Positions 42,721-54,283 of a stretch of 64,000 bases of DNA are shown here, piece after piece (the stretch's first letter is position 1; every line of letters begins with the position of its first letter). The notes under the pieces are model-generated. The model was not told where the DNA came from, did not search any database, and saw nothing but the letters and a program-made list of their open reading frames with translations. Source of the stretch: Toxorhynchites rutilus septentrionalis (taxonomy: Eukaryota > Arthropoda > Insecta > Diptera > Culicidae); assembly GCF_029784135.1 (NCBI RefSeq), contig NC_073746.1:110826661-110890660 (forward strand), written 5' to 3'. The translations under genes were made by a program, and so were the position numbers.

Positions 42721-45700
42721 ACTGAACTTCAGTCAAATGGATTTCAGAATGCAAAATTGCGATCAGATCGGGTAAGAACTTTCTTTTTTTTTACATTTTA
42801 GTCTATACAAGCACAAATTGGATCAATCAAAACGTGAGATTGTGATCAATTTATGCAAACATCTTTACAATCTATCGAGAAATGGTCGAGCTATAAGCGT
42901 TCGAAATCGTTCATTCTATCATGCATGTACAGTTTTAGATTTTCATTTTACGATACCCCTCCCCCCATTTCATCCTTCAAGACGTAGTCCAACGTCGAAA
43001 ATTTACATTATTGTATAACAATGATCTACGATGAATTAAGCTCATAAAAGTATCGAATTTTACACAATTTTCCGACTTAAACACTTAAATATCACGAGCG
43101 AAATTTTACATGGAATGTCTTATGTTTGCTGACCGGCTCTGTTTTGTTGTTTGTTTTGACAGCAAAGCGACTTCCGCTGATGAGAGGTACCTCGGAACGT
43201 AAAAAATGACAAGTGTGTACAGTGGACATCGGAGAATTTTCAAAATATTGTTTCAAACTGAAAAAAACAGGGAGTGTCGGTCTTATCCACAGTGTCGGTT
43301 TTCCCTGATTTCTCCTACCCAAATACAATTTCCACTAATAAACAAAAAACTTTCATCCGAGTGTACCGGACTTTTCAGTACAATCTAACCTCAATCAGGT
43401 TTTCCACTAGAGAAAACAAGAGCGGATATTTATCCGAACGAGGGCAGCAAATTGAAACCAAAATCCACTTTGCTGTTGTGCTCCAGGATCAGCTAGACGA
43501 GTTGAGACGACGATGTCACTCCACTTCTCGCGCCATGGCGTTCGTCCCATATATTGGGCGGAAAAGGTTTGCCCCACTCACAAACACACTGGATATCCCG
43601 AGGGCCAGTCACTAGCGCTGTTGTCCTTCACTCGGGAGCTACTTCTCCCGGCCTCATCTAATTAGACTAGCTTGAATCTTGGTGTGTGGTACTGGCTGGA
43701 AAAAGGGAACAAAATGCCGAGTGCGATGACAACGAAGTGAAAATCGGGACAAATTGAAATCCATGGTGGGATGGAGATGGGTACCCTGCCTTCCTGTCTC
43801 CTTCTCATTGTTGAGCCCGCCTAGGGGCGCGTTGGAGAGGAAACTTCACCGAACAATGCCACGACGGTCGTGTAGGAATGAATATTTGAATTAATTTGCG
43901 TTCTTTCTAGTTGTACATATTCAGACGCCACTTTGGAGCAGTTTTTGTTGGTTTAGGGCGAAAATGTCTGTGGGGAACGGAAGGAATCTCGGGATTAGGA
44001 GTAACATTCTCACTCAGCATAATCAAATATAAGGTAACTTCTTTATGAATGTCGCTTCGCAGCTTTTTCATGGGTTTAGAGAAAATTATCCCAGAGTAAT
44101 CAGCTACGATGTTTGATAATCTCACTGTGAGCTCTATTTCCAGCTAATAACTGTGAGTTGTGTTTACTGCAATCAATTTTTCGAAATCTTCATTTTCGTT
44201 TATTCCATTTGCATTACGTTTCACTGATCCTTTATACGCTTGTTAATCTTTCCCGAAAAATTGAATAAAAAAATAAAATTGGGGAAATAATAAATATTAA
44301 TATACCAATGTTGTTTTTAAAATAAATGTTTAGTTACCATCAACCTTTATCTTCTAGAACATGTTTGAATGGTGTTCCGAATCCCGCTGGAATCTATAAT
44401 ATCATATGCGGCGCTATTTGAAAGTCATCGCATATATACGAAGAATGTGGTATATTGAAAACACAGGAATGCTATTTGTTTGTGGTTTCCTTTTTCGGCG
44501 CCATCGTGTGGCCTTGTGTGTCCTCCGGGGATATGTCTAATGCCGACATGCAAACGTTGAAAAGTTTTACCATCATATGAACACATTGAATTTATTTCAC
44601 ATGTTATCTAAGTGAGCATTTTTGACTTCTAACACTTCGTTGAACGCTTGTTTTCACCGTTTCAATAAAATTAATATCTCATCTTATTTTTATAATAGTT
44701 AGATTCCAAAATTGAGCAAATGAATGAACCATATCTCGTCATCTGTTCTCAAAAGCTTCACCAGTGTTTTTTCCCAGATAGAAATATATCGAAGTGACAA
44801 AATTTATTATCGTCGAAAAAAAGAGCATGCAGCTCTCAGACAGGAGGAACAAAAAATCTCGTCTGCTACACGGTTCCAGTAATTCCTTCCACGTGACAGC
44901 CGGATATTAATTAGATGACACGAGCACAAGTGCACATATACGCGTACGAGTTGAGCTTCTTTTTCCAACTTTTCCGTGTAGCTTTCGCCCCTGGTGCCCC
45001 CGTAGTCATCTAGGAGTTAACGCGATACGGTCACTTGCAAATTCGGAACACGTAACATGGTCGATACGCGGTGAAAATTCGCAAATCGAATGCCATGTTC
45101 CATAAAAAAACAACTGATGAATGCGTTATTGGTATTTACGATTCCCGATATAATCACTGGAAAAGGTGATTAATTGCCACAATATGTTAGTTTGTAATGA
45201 GCGAACAAATTAGTTCCCGCGATTTAACTTGAGCCAGATGTTCGTTTTTTCCATCAACTTTACGTGACACGAAGATATAGAAGCTCATTATTAAAACAAA
45301 TATCTCCCGGACTCTGGAAAAGTCGTGCGTCGTTTAAGATAGTATCACCAATCCAATCAATCAGCAGGACACAAATTAAAGTTTCATTTCTGACTACAAA
45401 TAAACTTAATTGGTTCTATCGATTTTTACCTCAGCCGTTGACTTGTCATTAGTCTTTCTCGTCACATTTGTGTCTCTATCACGCAGTTTAAACGAAACTT
45501 ATTTGACCTACGCTGATCAGAATGAAGGAGCAGAATGATGAACTGTTCCTGGGGCGATTTTTTCGAATTATGCAAAGAAATTACCCGATTAAGATATCCA
45601 TTAGAAATATTACCCGAATTCCTGCGAAAATCAAGCCGTCAACAGCTGCACGGAAGATCCGCCCCCCTCTCTGTGTTTCAGTTTTCAACATCAACTTTCA

Positions 45701-45863
45701 ATCACCCCAACGCAACGCTTCAACCCCGAAAGGCTCCAGACACCCCTCAGGGCGGGGATAGGAAAAATAAATTATCCGTTCCATCCATCTGCCGTCGTAC
45801 CGTGCTCTGATGTAACGCAATTCACCCATTCCACGGCTATATAATTACTGTTCCCTCATTCAG
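42721..45863. other. Long stretch without a recognised gene
   Basis: A GC-richer zone at about 43440-43830 may be an undetected exon or regulatory DNA, but no frame in it is convincing. No repeat with TSD was recognised. Confidence 0.3.
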
Positions 45864-45950
45864 AATGTTGTGAAATCTGAAATAGTCCAGCTTCTAAAAA
45901 TAACAAACTTCCCGAACGAACACGAACAGTTCGCTGCGAAGAACTTTAAG
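45864..45950 (+). other. Candidate 87-bp internal exon (unassigned)
   Basis: A pyrimidine-rich acceptor (ctgttccctcattcag) precedes an open 29-codon segment, NVVKSEIVQLLKITNFPNEH followed by EQFAAKNFK, which ends at a donor-like AAG/GTATG. Length is a multiple of three. I do not recognise the peptide, and there is no neighbouring exon to support it. It could be an exon of an unknown gene or chance. Confidence 0.2.
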
Positions 45951-46088
45951 GTATGAAAAATTCACAGAGCGACCTGTTTTTGTGGGTGTTTGTGAACCCA
46001 CAGTAGGAGGTGGGTAATAGAAAACGCAATTTGTTAGCGCCACCCAACCCCTTACCGGATTCGATTTTCAACTCACGTATGTCCGTGG

Positions 46089-47430
46089 TTGTAGAAAAGA
46101 ATAATTGACGGAGACAGACGGTTTTTGTCTGGGCTTTGTGTCTCGGCTTTTGTTTTGATTTGGTTGTACAGTAATTTACATTTAAATCGACATTAAGCTA
46201 ATTTAACCGATCTGTGATGCAACACGTTTAATTAGACATTTTTACCTCTAATTGGACATTTTTGTAAATATTGAATTCGGGGCCCAAATTATGGCCCCAC
46301 ATTGAAAGTCGCTAACAGTCGCGAATGGCCGATTACTGATCAAAATCGACTCCAATACGACACTGAGTGGTGCCTCAGCATATCGCATTATAAGTAACTT
46401 ACTGTACTTTTTATGCCAACATATCGCTTAGCTCCAAATTTCGGAGTGAAAATCATTCGCGACTAGTTGAGAGAATTATTCTATTTATTATTATTGTTGA
46501 ATAAGGGTCGGACTACGGGGTTTAAGCATTTAAATAATTGAATTCAATGATTCCCATTGAATTTTCCAAAATTCGAAACTGATTTTAGGCATGCTGATTT
46601 GAAAGAGGGCATTGCAATTCAAAATTGTTGTAGGTGGCGACACCATGAATAAAATTAACGGGGCTCTGGCAACCCTATCCCATCCAATGCAAATTGAGCG
46701 TAGGCAGCATAGAACAGGGCTCGCGCTTAGCGGGCTCACGTATTGTTTAATGTTTGGAGTCATATATGTTAATATTTGATTACGTTAGATAGTTTCCTTT
46801 GGCAAGCGATGTTTGGTTACTCATCCGGAAGCATTCTTGACGATTTATAATTAAAATCACAGCTGAAGAATCGCGCGGAGCACTTCATTTTTAATTTTAG
46901 GTTATGATTTCTATGCTCATGATTTTCTATGCTGGCTACTAAAAGGCGGCCATCTTAGCAATCCCTTGAAAATTAATTCAATCATTCGTTTGGCATTTGA
47001 CGTGACGGTGCTGGTGGAAGCATTGACTGCATGTGTGAATTGGTGGAGACATTGACGGAACGTAGACGTTCTTCTCCGTAACGTGCTATGTGAATCGCAC
47101 ATTAATCAATGTTATGCATAGTGTCGCCACCTGCAACAGTATTTAATTGCAATTCCTTCTTTCGAATCAGCATACCTAAAATCAGTTCTAAATTTGAAAA
47201 AAAATAAATGAAAATCATTAAACCCCGTAGCCCCAACACTTATTCAACAATAATAATAATATGTACACTATTTTTCTCAGCTAGTCGCGAATGATTTTTA
47301 CTCCGAAATTTAGAACTAAGAGGTGTGTTGGAATGAAAAATACAACCAAAATCAAAACAAAAGCCAAGACACAAAGCCCAGACAAAAACCCAACGAGCCG
47401 TCCCTCTCCGTCAATTATTCTTTTCTACAA
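46089..47430. mobile_element. Inverted-repeat (foldback) element FB-2
   Basis: The arms 46089-46655 and 47105-47430 are inverted copies. Landmarks are ttgtagaaaagaataattga against tcaattattcttttctacaa, tttttgtctgggctttgtgt, ggagtgaaaatcattcgcga and gtggcgacac. Once a 236-bp insertion (next entry) is removed from the left arm, both arms are about 326-329 bp. The 450-bp centre has no inverted partner and no recognised frame. The copies differ at several percent of positions, so the structure is old. Terminal duplication not identified. Confidence 0.85.
46169..46404. mobile_element. TA-flanked MITE (236 bp) nested in FB-2
   Basis: TA at 46167-46168 and 46405-46406; TIR cagtaatttac at the left and, reversed, cagtaagttac at the right. 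The opposite arm of FB-2 lacks it and reads straight through the site (ggttgta then ttttt), so the empty site is preserved inside the same window. Related sequence lies at 42527-42720. Confidence 0.88.
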
Positions 47431-48078
47431 ATCCTGCCGGTTGCTTTCGTTGAACGTATGCTGATGGGTCGTTACGTTGCCTGTGTATGTGAATGTTTTC
47501 ATAAGAATTGCATGGTAGAATAACTGACGTAACGTGACGTGACGGGACGTGAACGTGACGTGGATGTTGTATGTGAATCGCACTTATTGCGCCCTTTGAT
47601 TTTTGTTTTGCTGTTCAGCGAATTGGACTATCGGGTAGGGTATAGTGCGTATTACTTCCAGGTTTGCTGAATAATTCAAGCTTCGATATTTGACAAAATA
47701 ATATTTCGGATGTATTTCAATTTTTGATACACTTTCCCGTGTAATTTGGGGGAGTCGTTTGAGGGAACCGATACACTTTCTCGACAAATTTAATCCCCAT
47801 CGACCCTTAAAACAGCGGCTTGCCAAACTTGACAGCGATGAATAGCAGAAACTGGTTTTGCAGACAGGTTTTTGTGAAGCTGCGAGTTCATCGACTTGTT
47901 CGTCCCAAAAAACAGGGGATGTATGGTTAAAACTCAATGAGGTACATATAGAGGTGGAGCAGTAGGCGAAGTATATCTGTATTGGCAAACAAAATATCGT
48001 GTCGTAATTATTTGCATTCAATATGGAATGTATATGGAAGATACAAAACAATGTTCAAAGTACTCACAGTTGCATGAT
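47431..48078 (-). other. Spacer with a 155-codon unassigned frame
   Basis: The minus-strand frame 47584-48051 is open for 155 codons, but its sequence (for example SSLASRCFKGRWGLNLSRKC) is not recognised and its composition is unremarkable. At 47525-47563 there is a small acgtgacgtg-type tandem repeat. The last 10 bases, gttgcatgat (48069-48078), are the 3' target duplication of the LINE that follows. Confidence 0.3.
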
Positions 48079-48459
48079 TTTTTTTATATTTTTTTTATTA
48101 AATCGTTTATTTTTACAGGCTCAGTTACATAAGTTTAAAGGAGCCAAACTCCTATCTGTATTGTTACAAGTATATATAATCATTTTTCATTAATTCTAGT
48201 GTTAATGAAGTAGAGAACCGATTACTCGCGGTTTGCTCGAGTTTAGAAGGGTGACATTTTTTTCAGGAAAAGGAAGGGATATAAGGATATGTTGACAATG
48301 TTCACGCTCACATTCGCACTCACATTCATCATACTCAATTCTTAAGCCTATCTTATATCTAATATGAATTTACATTTCACCTTATTCTATTGTTAGTAAG
48401 AAGGGATTTAATTTCTCGCGAAGGAAAAGGAAAAGGAAAATATAAGGATATAAGGACAA

Positions 48460-51147
48460 TCACACACGAAGATCGATAACTTTTAAGAAGACGTATATTT
48501 GGGACATGTAATCAAGGTCTAACCGAGCCAACACATCACTCACCGGCACATTGGGCTGTTTTCCTCTGGCCCGAAGAGAGTTTTCTAAATTCGATCTGGC
48601 AACAAGATACACCTCGCACGACCAAACAACGTGTTCGATGTCGTGGTAACCTTGGCCACAAGCACAGATATTGCCATCGGCAAGATTAAAACGAAAGAGT
48701 AGCGCGTCTAACGAACAGTGATTGGACATGAGTCGAGAGAAGGTGCGAATAAAGTCCCGACTCAAGTCCAGACTTTTGAACCATGGTTTGAGGCTAACCT
48801 TAGGGATAATCGAGTGAAGCCACCGACCCAATTCATCTTCGTTCCACTTACGTTGCCAGTTAACGATGGTATTTTTACGGACTAAAGAATAAAATTCATT
48901 GAAGGCGATTTGACGCTGATAAATATCGCCTTCAATTGCACCTACCTTTGCCAATGAGTCAGCCCTCTCATTACCCGGAATTGAGCAATGTGAGGGGACC
49001 CAGACAAAGGTAATGACATAACAGCGTCTGGTTAAAGCACTCAAAATTTCTCGAATTCTCTCAAGGAAGTACGGCGAGTGCTTTTCCGGCCTCACTGAAC
49101 GGATAACTTCGACAGAGCTAAGACTATCCGTTACAATGTAATAGTGTTCAACAGGTCGTGAGGCGACGCTGTCCAGCGCCCAGTGTATTGCTGCCAATTC
49201 AGCAATATACACTGAGCAAGGATTCTGAAGACTGTGGGAGGTGCTAAAAAATTCGTTGAACACTCCAAATCCTGTGGACTCATTCATAGAGGACCCATCA
49301 GTAAAGTACATATTATCACAATTGATACGCCCATATTTTGCATTGAAGATCGTAGGAACGATCCCCGATCGAAGATAATCTGGAATTCCATGGATTTTCT
49401 CCTTCATGAACAGATCAAAATGTACAGAGGAATTGATGTAGTCAGGAAAACAAACACGGTTGGGAATATACGAAGAAGGATCAACCTGCATGGAGATGAA
49501 TTCATGATATGAAGTCATGAATCCAGAATGAAAATTTAGCCCGATCAGCTGCTCAAAATATCCGATCACCAATGGGTTCATGACCTTACACCGGATGAAG
49601 AACCGAAGAGATAATAAATTGAAGCGATCTTTCAGTGGGAGTAGGCCTGCCAAAACCTCGAGACTCATGGTATGCGTTGAGGGCATACATCCCAACGCGA
49701 TACGGAGACAAAGATACTGAATTCGCTCGAGTTTAATGAGGTGTGTTTTGGCAGCTGATTGAAAACAGAAACTGCCATACTCCATCACTGAGAGAATAGT
49801 TGTTCGATACAACATTATAAGATCTTCTGGATGGGCTCCCCACCAGGTGCCGGTAATTGTTCGGAGAAAGTTTATTCTTTGTTGGCATTTTTTACTCAGA
49901 TACCTAATATGGGCCCCCCAAGTACATTTGGAGTCGAACCAGACCCCAAGATACTTGAATGACATAGCATGAGTGATCGGTTTACCCAAAAGTTGATGCT
50001 TTGGTTTTGCTGGTCTATGCTTCCTAGAAAAAACCACCATCTCTGTTTTCTCCGTGGAGAATTCGATCCCTAGCCCAATGGCCCAGGTTGAAAAATTGTT
50101 CAAAGTATCTTGTAAGGGTTCTTGCAGGTCGGATTCTTTTGATCCTACGACAGACACTACTCCATCATCTGCAAGTTGTCTTAAGCTGCAATTTTGTGTA
50201 AGGCAATTGTCAATGTCGCTTACATAGAAGTTGTACAAAAGGGGGCTTAAACATGAGCCCTGAGGGAGGCCCATGTAAGAGACCCGACTTACTGCCGAAT
50301 CTCCGTGAGAAAAATTCAAATGTTTCTCACAAAGCAAGTTATATAACATATTATTCAATAGAGGCGGTAGACCCCGAGAGTGTAATTTGTCTGACAAAAC
50401 CTCTATTGAAACAGAATCAAAGGCCCCCCTTATGTCCAAGAATACTGAAGCCATTTGTTTTTTTTCGGCGTAAGCCATTTGAATTTCTGAAGAAAGCAAC
50501 GCAAGACAATCATTCGTCCCCTTGCCCCTGCGGAACCCATATTGTGTATCTGAGAGTAGGCCATTCGTTTCAACCCATCGATCAAGGCGAAACAAGATCA
50601 TTTTCTCCAACAATTTCCGTATACAAGACAGCATTGCTGTTGGGCGGTACGAATTGAAGTCGGACGCGGGTTTTCCGGGTTTTTGAATAGCTATAATTCG
50701 CACTTGTCTCCAATCATCTGGAACAACATTATGCTCCAGAAACCGATTGAATAAATTCAACAAGCGATGTTTCGCCACATCAAGGAGGTGTTTCAACAAG
50801 TTGAACTTAATTCTATCTGTTCCTGGAGCCGAATTGTTACAAGAAAGGAGAGCAAGAGAGAATTCTACCATCGAAAACTCGGAATCAAGATCGCACCTAT
50901 CTTGTGGTATATCTCGAACAATTTTTTGCACAGGAACGGAATCGGGACAAACTTTCCGTGCAAATTTAAAAATCCATCGATGTGAATATTCTTCGCTTTC
51001 ATTCGATGAAGAGCGATTTCTCATGTTTCGAGCCACTTTCCATAATTTTTTCATTGACGTTTCTCGTGACAAACCTCCCACGAAAGTTCGCCAATAAGCA
51101 CGTTTTTTCCCTTTGATCAAGTTTTTAAATTGATTTTCAAGGTCCAA
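48460..51147 (-). CDS. LINE reverse transcriptase / RNase H (partial ORF2 frame)
   Basis: An uninterrupted frame of 895 codons. The first codon is a TTG, so this is the 3' part of a longer ORF2, not a separate gene. Reverse transcriptase spans about residues 140-400: FLDIRGAFDSV (D238 and D244), GLPQGSCLSPLLYN (293-306) and LADD (325-328), where most LINEs have YADD or FADD. RNase H has a full set of acidic residues: D617 in YFTDGSS, E650 in IAELAAI, D674 in VTDSLSS, then H720 in VWVPSHCSIPGNERAD, and D730. A CACX8HX4C cluster (828-844) lies near the C-terminus. The frame is continuous with the endonuclease only after a shift near 51155. Confidence 0.92.
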   Translation of the reverse strand: MDLENQFKNLIKGKKRAYWRTFVGGLSRETSMKKLWKVARNMRNRSSSNESEEYSHRWIFKFARKVCPDSVPVQKIVRDIPQDRCDLDSEFSMVEFSLALLSCNNSAPGTDRIKFNLLKHLLDVAKHRLLNLFNRFLEHNVVPDDWRQVRIIAIQKPGKPASDFNSYRPTAMLSCIRKLLEKMILFRLDRWVETNGLLSDTQYGFRRGKGTNDCLALLSSEIQMAYAEKKQMASVFLDIRGAFDSVSIEVLSDKLHSRGLPPLLNNMLYNLLCEKHLNFSHGDSAVSRVSYMGLPQGSCLSPLLYNFYVSDIDNCLTQNCSLRQLADDGVVSVVGSKESDLQEPLQDTLNNFSTWAIGLGIEFSTEKTEMVVFSRKHRPAKPKHQLLGKPITHAMSFKYLGVWFDSKCTWGAHIRYLSKKCQQRINFLRTITGTWWGAHPEDLIMLYRTTILSVMEYGSFCFQSAAKTHLIKLERIQYLCLRIALGCMPSTHTMSLEVLAGLLPLKDRFNLLSLRFFIRCKVMNPLVIGYFEQLIGLNFHSGFMTSYHEFISMQVDPSSYIPNRVCFPDYINSSVHFDLFMKEKIHGIPDYLRSGIVPTIFNAKYGRINCDNMYFTDGSSMNESTGFGVFNEFFSTSHSLQNPCSVYIAELAAIHWALDSVASRPVEHYYIVTDSLSSVEVIRSVRPEKHSPYFLERIREILSALTRRCYVITFVWVPSHCSIPGNERADSLAKVGAIEGDIYQRQIAFNEFYSLVRKNTIVNWQRKWNEDELGRWLHSIIPKVSLKPWFKSLDLSRDFIRTFSRLMSNHCSLDALLFRFNLADGNICACGQGYHDIEHVVWSCEVYLVARSNLENSLRARGKQPNVPVSDVLARLDLDYMSQIYVFLKVIDLRV

Positions 51148-52017
51148 ATACGTTTGAAAATTCCACGTTTTCGAAAAGCTTTAAATGCGTTCGATTTATC
51201 CTGATAAAGCTTGGAACATTGGCTATCCCACCATGAATTGGGAGGCCTTCGACGAATAGCGGAGCCTGGGATGGGTTTCGTTTGAGCGCGAACCGCGCTG
51301 TCATAGATCAAACGAGAAATGAAGTTATACTCCTCCAATGGAGGCAAACCATCTCTGGAATTGATTGCTAGAGCAATCGCGTCCGCATATTTTTTCCAGT
51401 CAATGTGTCTTGTGAGGTCATATGCCATGTTAATAGATTCAGAAGAATTCGACCCAATGGTGATGGAAATTTTGATTGGCAAGTGATCACTACCGTTGGG
51501 GTCCTGGATTACATTCCACTTGCAATCTAACGATAGTGAATTCGAGCAAAGCGAGAGGTCAAGAGCACTTGGGTTTGCAGGAGGTTTAGGTACACGTGTT
51601 GTTTCCCCAGTATTCAAAACGGTCATATTGAAGCTGTTACAAAGGTCATATATCAACGAAGAACGATTGTCGTCGTACTGTTCCCCCCAGGCAGTTCCGT
51701 GAGAGTTGAAGTCTCCCAAGATCAATCGTGGCTCAGGAAGGAGTGAGCACATGTCAACAAGTTGCTTGCGGCTAACCGCAGCTCTCGGAGGCCAATACAA
51801 ACTGACAATACAGAGGTCTTTGCCTCTGATGTTTGCATGACAAGCAACAGCTTCGATCCCTCCAATAGGGCAAGGTCAATTCTAAAGAATGGGTGGCATT
51901 TATTAATCCCCAATAGTACCCCTCCGTATCTGTCATCGCGGTCCAAGCGTATTATATTAAAATCGTGGAAAGAGAGATCATTTTGAGAAGAGAGCCAGGT
52001 TTCGGACAGAGCAAACG
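51117..52017 (-). pseudogene. LINE AP-endonuclease, truncated and frameshifted
   Basis: Residues FALSETWLSSQNDLSFHDFN begin at the 5' truncation point. RLDRDDRYGGVLLGI follows. A one-base shift near 51870 moves the frame to ACHANIRGKDLCIVSLYWPP, then LILGDFNSHGTAWG, and later GSDHLPIKISI, the SDH motif of APE-type endonucleases. A second shift near 51155 separates it from the reverse transcriptase frame. The apparent ATG at 52024 lies in the target duplication, not in the element. The stop upstream is host DNA. Confidence 0.9.
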
Positions 52018-52027
52018 GTTGCATGAT

Positions 52028-54283
52028 AATTTAAGCCAAAATTCTCATGAAATCATTCAACTGGTTGTTTTTTTAACAGATGGCAATTATATCGTGACTT
52101 ATTTAGATTTTTCATGTGGTAAAAAGGTACAGAGAGCAGTCGTATGCTTAGTTCTCAAAAGCAGTAACATTTCCGGTGAAGTTTTGATTAATTGGCGATT
52201 ATTATCTCACAAAATACACACCGACACTGAGAGCCTTCGAAACATCAACATCATAACTTCGTTCGTTTCCATGAACGTGGGGGAGTGAAAATGGCACATG
52301 GAACTATCACTTTTATCCGTCTTTTTCCACGTGATTTCACAAATATTCACTCCACGCTATCACATTAGTCTCATATTCGCCTGGAGCTCTATAAAAATGT
52401 TCGTTTTTAATTACTAAATTACTTCCTGAAAATAGCATTTTTACATGGATGCGGTGGGCAATCAAAGATAAACACAACGACTGACGTCACTATTTGCTAA
52501 ATAGTTATGGTAGCACATGCTATGTCGCTCGAAACTCGACCATCTTCATTACCTTTTTTCCAGGACATTGGTTAAAACTCAAGTCGGCGAAAATAAACGT
52601 GGCCCTACCCTCATCTTTCCGTGACGGAGTAGAATTTTTGGCCGAAAAGTTGTCAAACATTCAACGACAATAGGAATCATCAGGGTGTTTTAGCCTTGTT
52701 CGGGTACTTACAGGCATGGTATGGAAGGGAAGACTAAAGGTGATCGTCCGAGAATAATTGGAAATGGAACCGAAGGCTTGAATATGATTCTTGATAATCT
52801 TTTTTTTTTTTGTTCAGATGACCGCGCTGATCAATAGATATTCTTTCACAATAATTCGTTCAATTACTTACACCGATATTTATTGGATCGCTTCACGCAA
52901 ATGTTGTATAACTTTTTCTGTTCAACCACACAACAGGCACTCATGAGCAGTGCTTAAAAACGGCGCCACCAAATCACACAAAATGGGATGAATGATACTC
53001 AACTCCTTTCATACATCGAATGAGTACCGAAGAGATGCTTACCATTTTTCATTATTGTGATATCAAACGTCTCAGCACATTTGATTGGGTTTTGTGATGC
53101 TCACGAAAGATTATCGAACATAACAAATTATAGCCATGTTCATGACATACACACATCATACATATCGGTGATTCGACGATTGTCCATAATAATGATCAAA
53201 CTTTTTTGCAAGTTTCATTGATATCCAGCATTCCGACTTCTCGACAGCCTTGTATTTCATGTTAAGTGCAATAGATTTATTATCCGCTGGTAGGCTGGAA
53301 GTGGTTAAAAATTTACCTAGACTGCGACAACGCACACGACCTTGAAACAGGCATTATGGGGATGGAGGAGATGTTGAGCCAGCTCTTCAGCAGCAGCACT
53401 ATCTACGTCCACAGTTCTCATCTAAGTAGCACCAAGGATGACGAAGAGGATGTCCACACGCAGCACGAGCGTAGATTCGGTCAGGGCTTATAATTTTTGA
53501 AACTAAGAGATGAAAATGATTTTTTCACTTGCTCACTCCACTTAAACCAGAGTCATATTCGATCAACTCATCTTAACATATCGGGACTAAGTGAAACCGG
53601 TATATGCTCTACGCACATCGAAACATCCATTTCTTTGTTTCGTTCATTTCTGCAGTCGAATTTGAACACCGCAAAAATTGAGAAAAATGCAATTTCGCTT
53701 CCCGTTTTTAATTTTTAGTCTGATCCATGGTTTTTTGCCAAACAGATCTGTTTATTTGAATTTTTTAAAAACCTGCAGGATCTGCACTGACCACTGTCAA
53801 ATGCCTTCCACCAGAATTGGATCTTGTTGCACATTAAATACAGAGGCTATCGGGGTGTCGACCTAAAATAGAGAACAGATTAATCCTTCATCTTTAAACT
53901 TTAAAAGCTTCAGCACCGCTGGTATATGTCAAATGAATGGCATCCTCAACGACAATAACCGGATTCTCAACTTATGCTTCATCTACTTAGAGATGACTTA
54001 CAACACGGTTATAACTGAAGCACCCGCCCCTTTGGTGAAACGTTGTCGTCATCATCCACCACTTCTGGTCTCTCTATCCATATTGTCACCATTCGCTTTC
54101 GCGAGCACAACCGAGTCACTTTACTACAACTATCGCAAAGCTAATTTTTCGGCAATGAATCGTTTGTTTCTGAGTATCGATTGGAATGAAATTCTGGCCG
54201 ACAATGACATCGACAAAACAACATCATCCATCTCTAATGTTTTGCTTCATGCAATCAAACAATTTGTTCCTAAAAATCGAGGG
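52028..54283. other. No gene recognised
   Basis: Contains a T-run at 52800-52811. A short plus frame at 53356-53493 (MGMEEMLSQLFSSSTIYVHS...) has a coding-like acidic tail but no family match and no start or splice support. The plus frame at 53933-54316 is open for 127 codons and unrecognised. Confidence 0.35.

Larger units (their letters stand above)
48079..52017 (-). mobile_element. I-clade LINE, 3.9-kb copy B, 5'-truncated
   Basis: Minus-strand non-LTR retrotransposon with exact 10-bp target duplication gttgcatgat at 48069-48078 and 52018-52027 (plus-strand reading). The 3' end is an A-rich tail (aataaaaaaaatataaaaaa on the minus strand). The 5' end falls inside the AP-endonuclease, so about the first 30 residues of ORF2 and all of ORF1 are missing. 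Order: endonuclease, reverse transcriptase, RNase H, Cys/His cluster, 3' UTR. Presence of RNase H and a LADD catalytic box points to the I clade or a close relative, not to Jockey/Juan. Confidence 0.95.

Noticed and set aside
47584..48051. 155-codon minus-strand frame next to the LINE
   Set aside because: No recognisable domain, no upstream promoter or splice support; lies in flanking DNA outside the LINE duplication.
52022..52024. ATG as the start of the LINE endonuclease
   Set aside because: These bases lie in the target-site duplication; the element begins at 52017.
53356..53493. 45-codon acidic frame
   Set aside because: Too short, with an upstream stop and no splice site or homology to support it.
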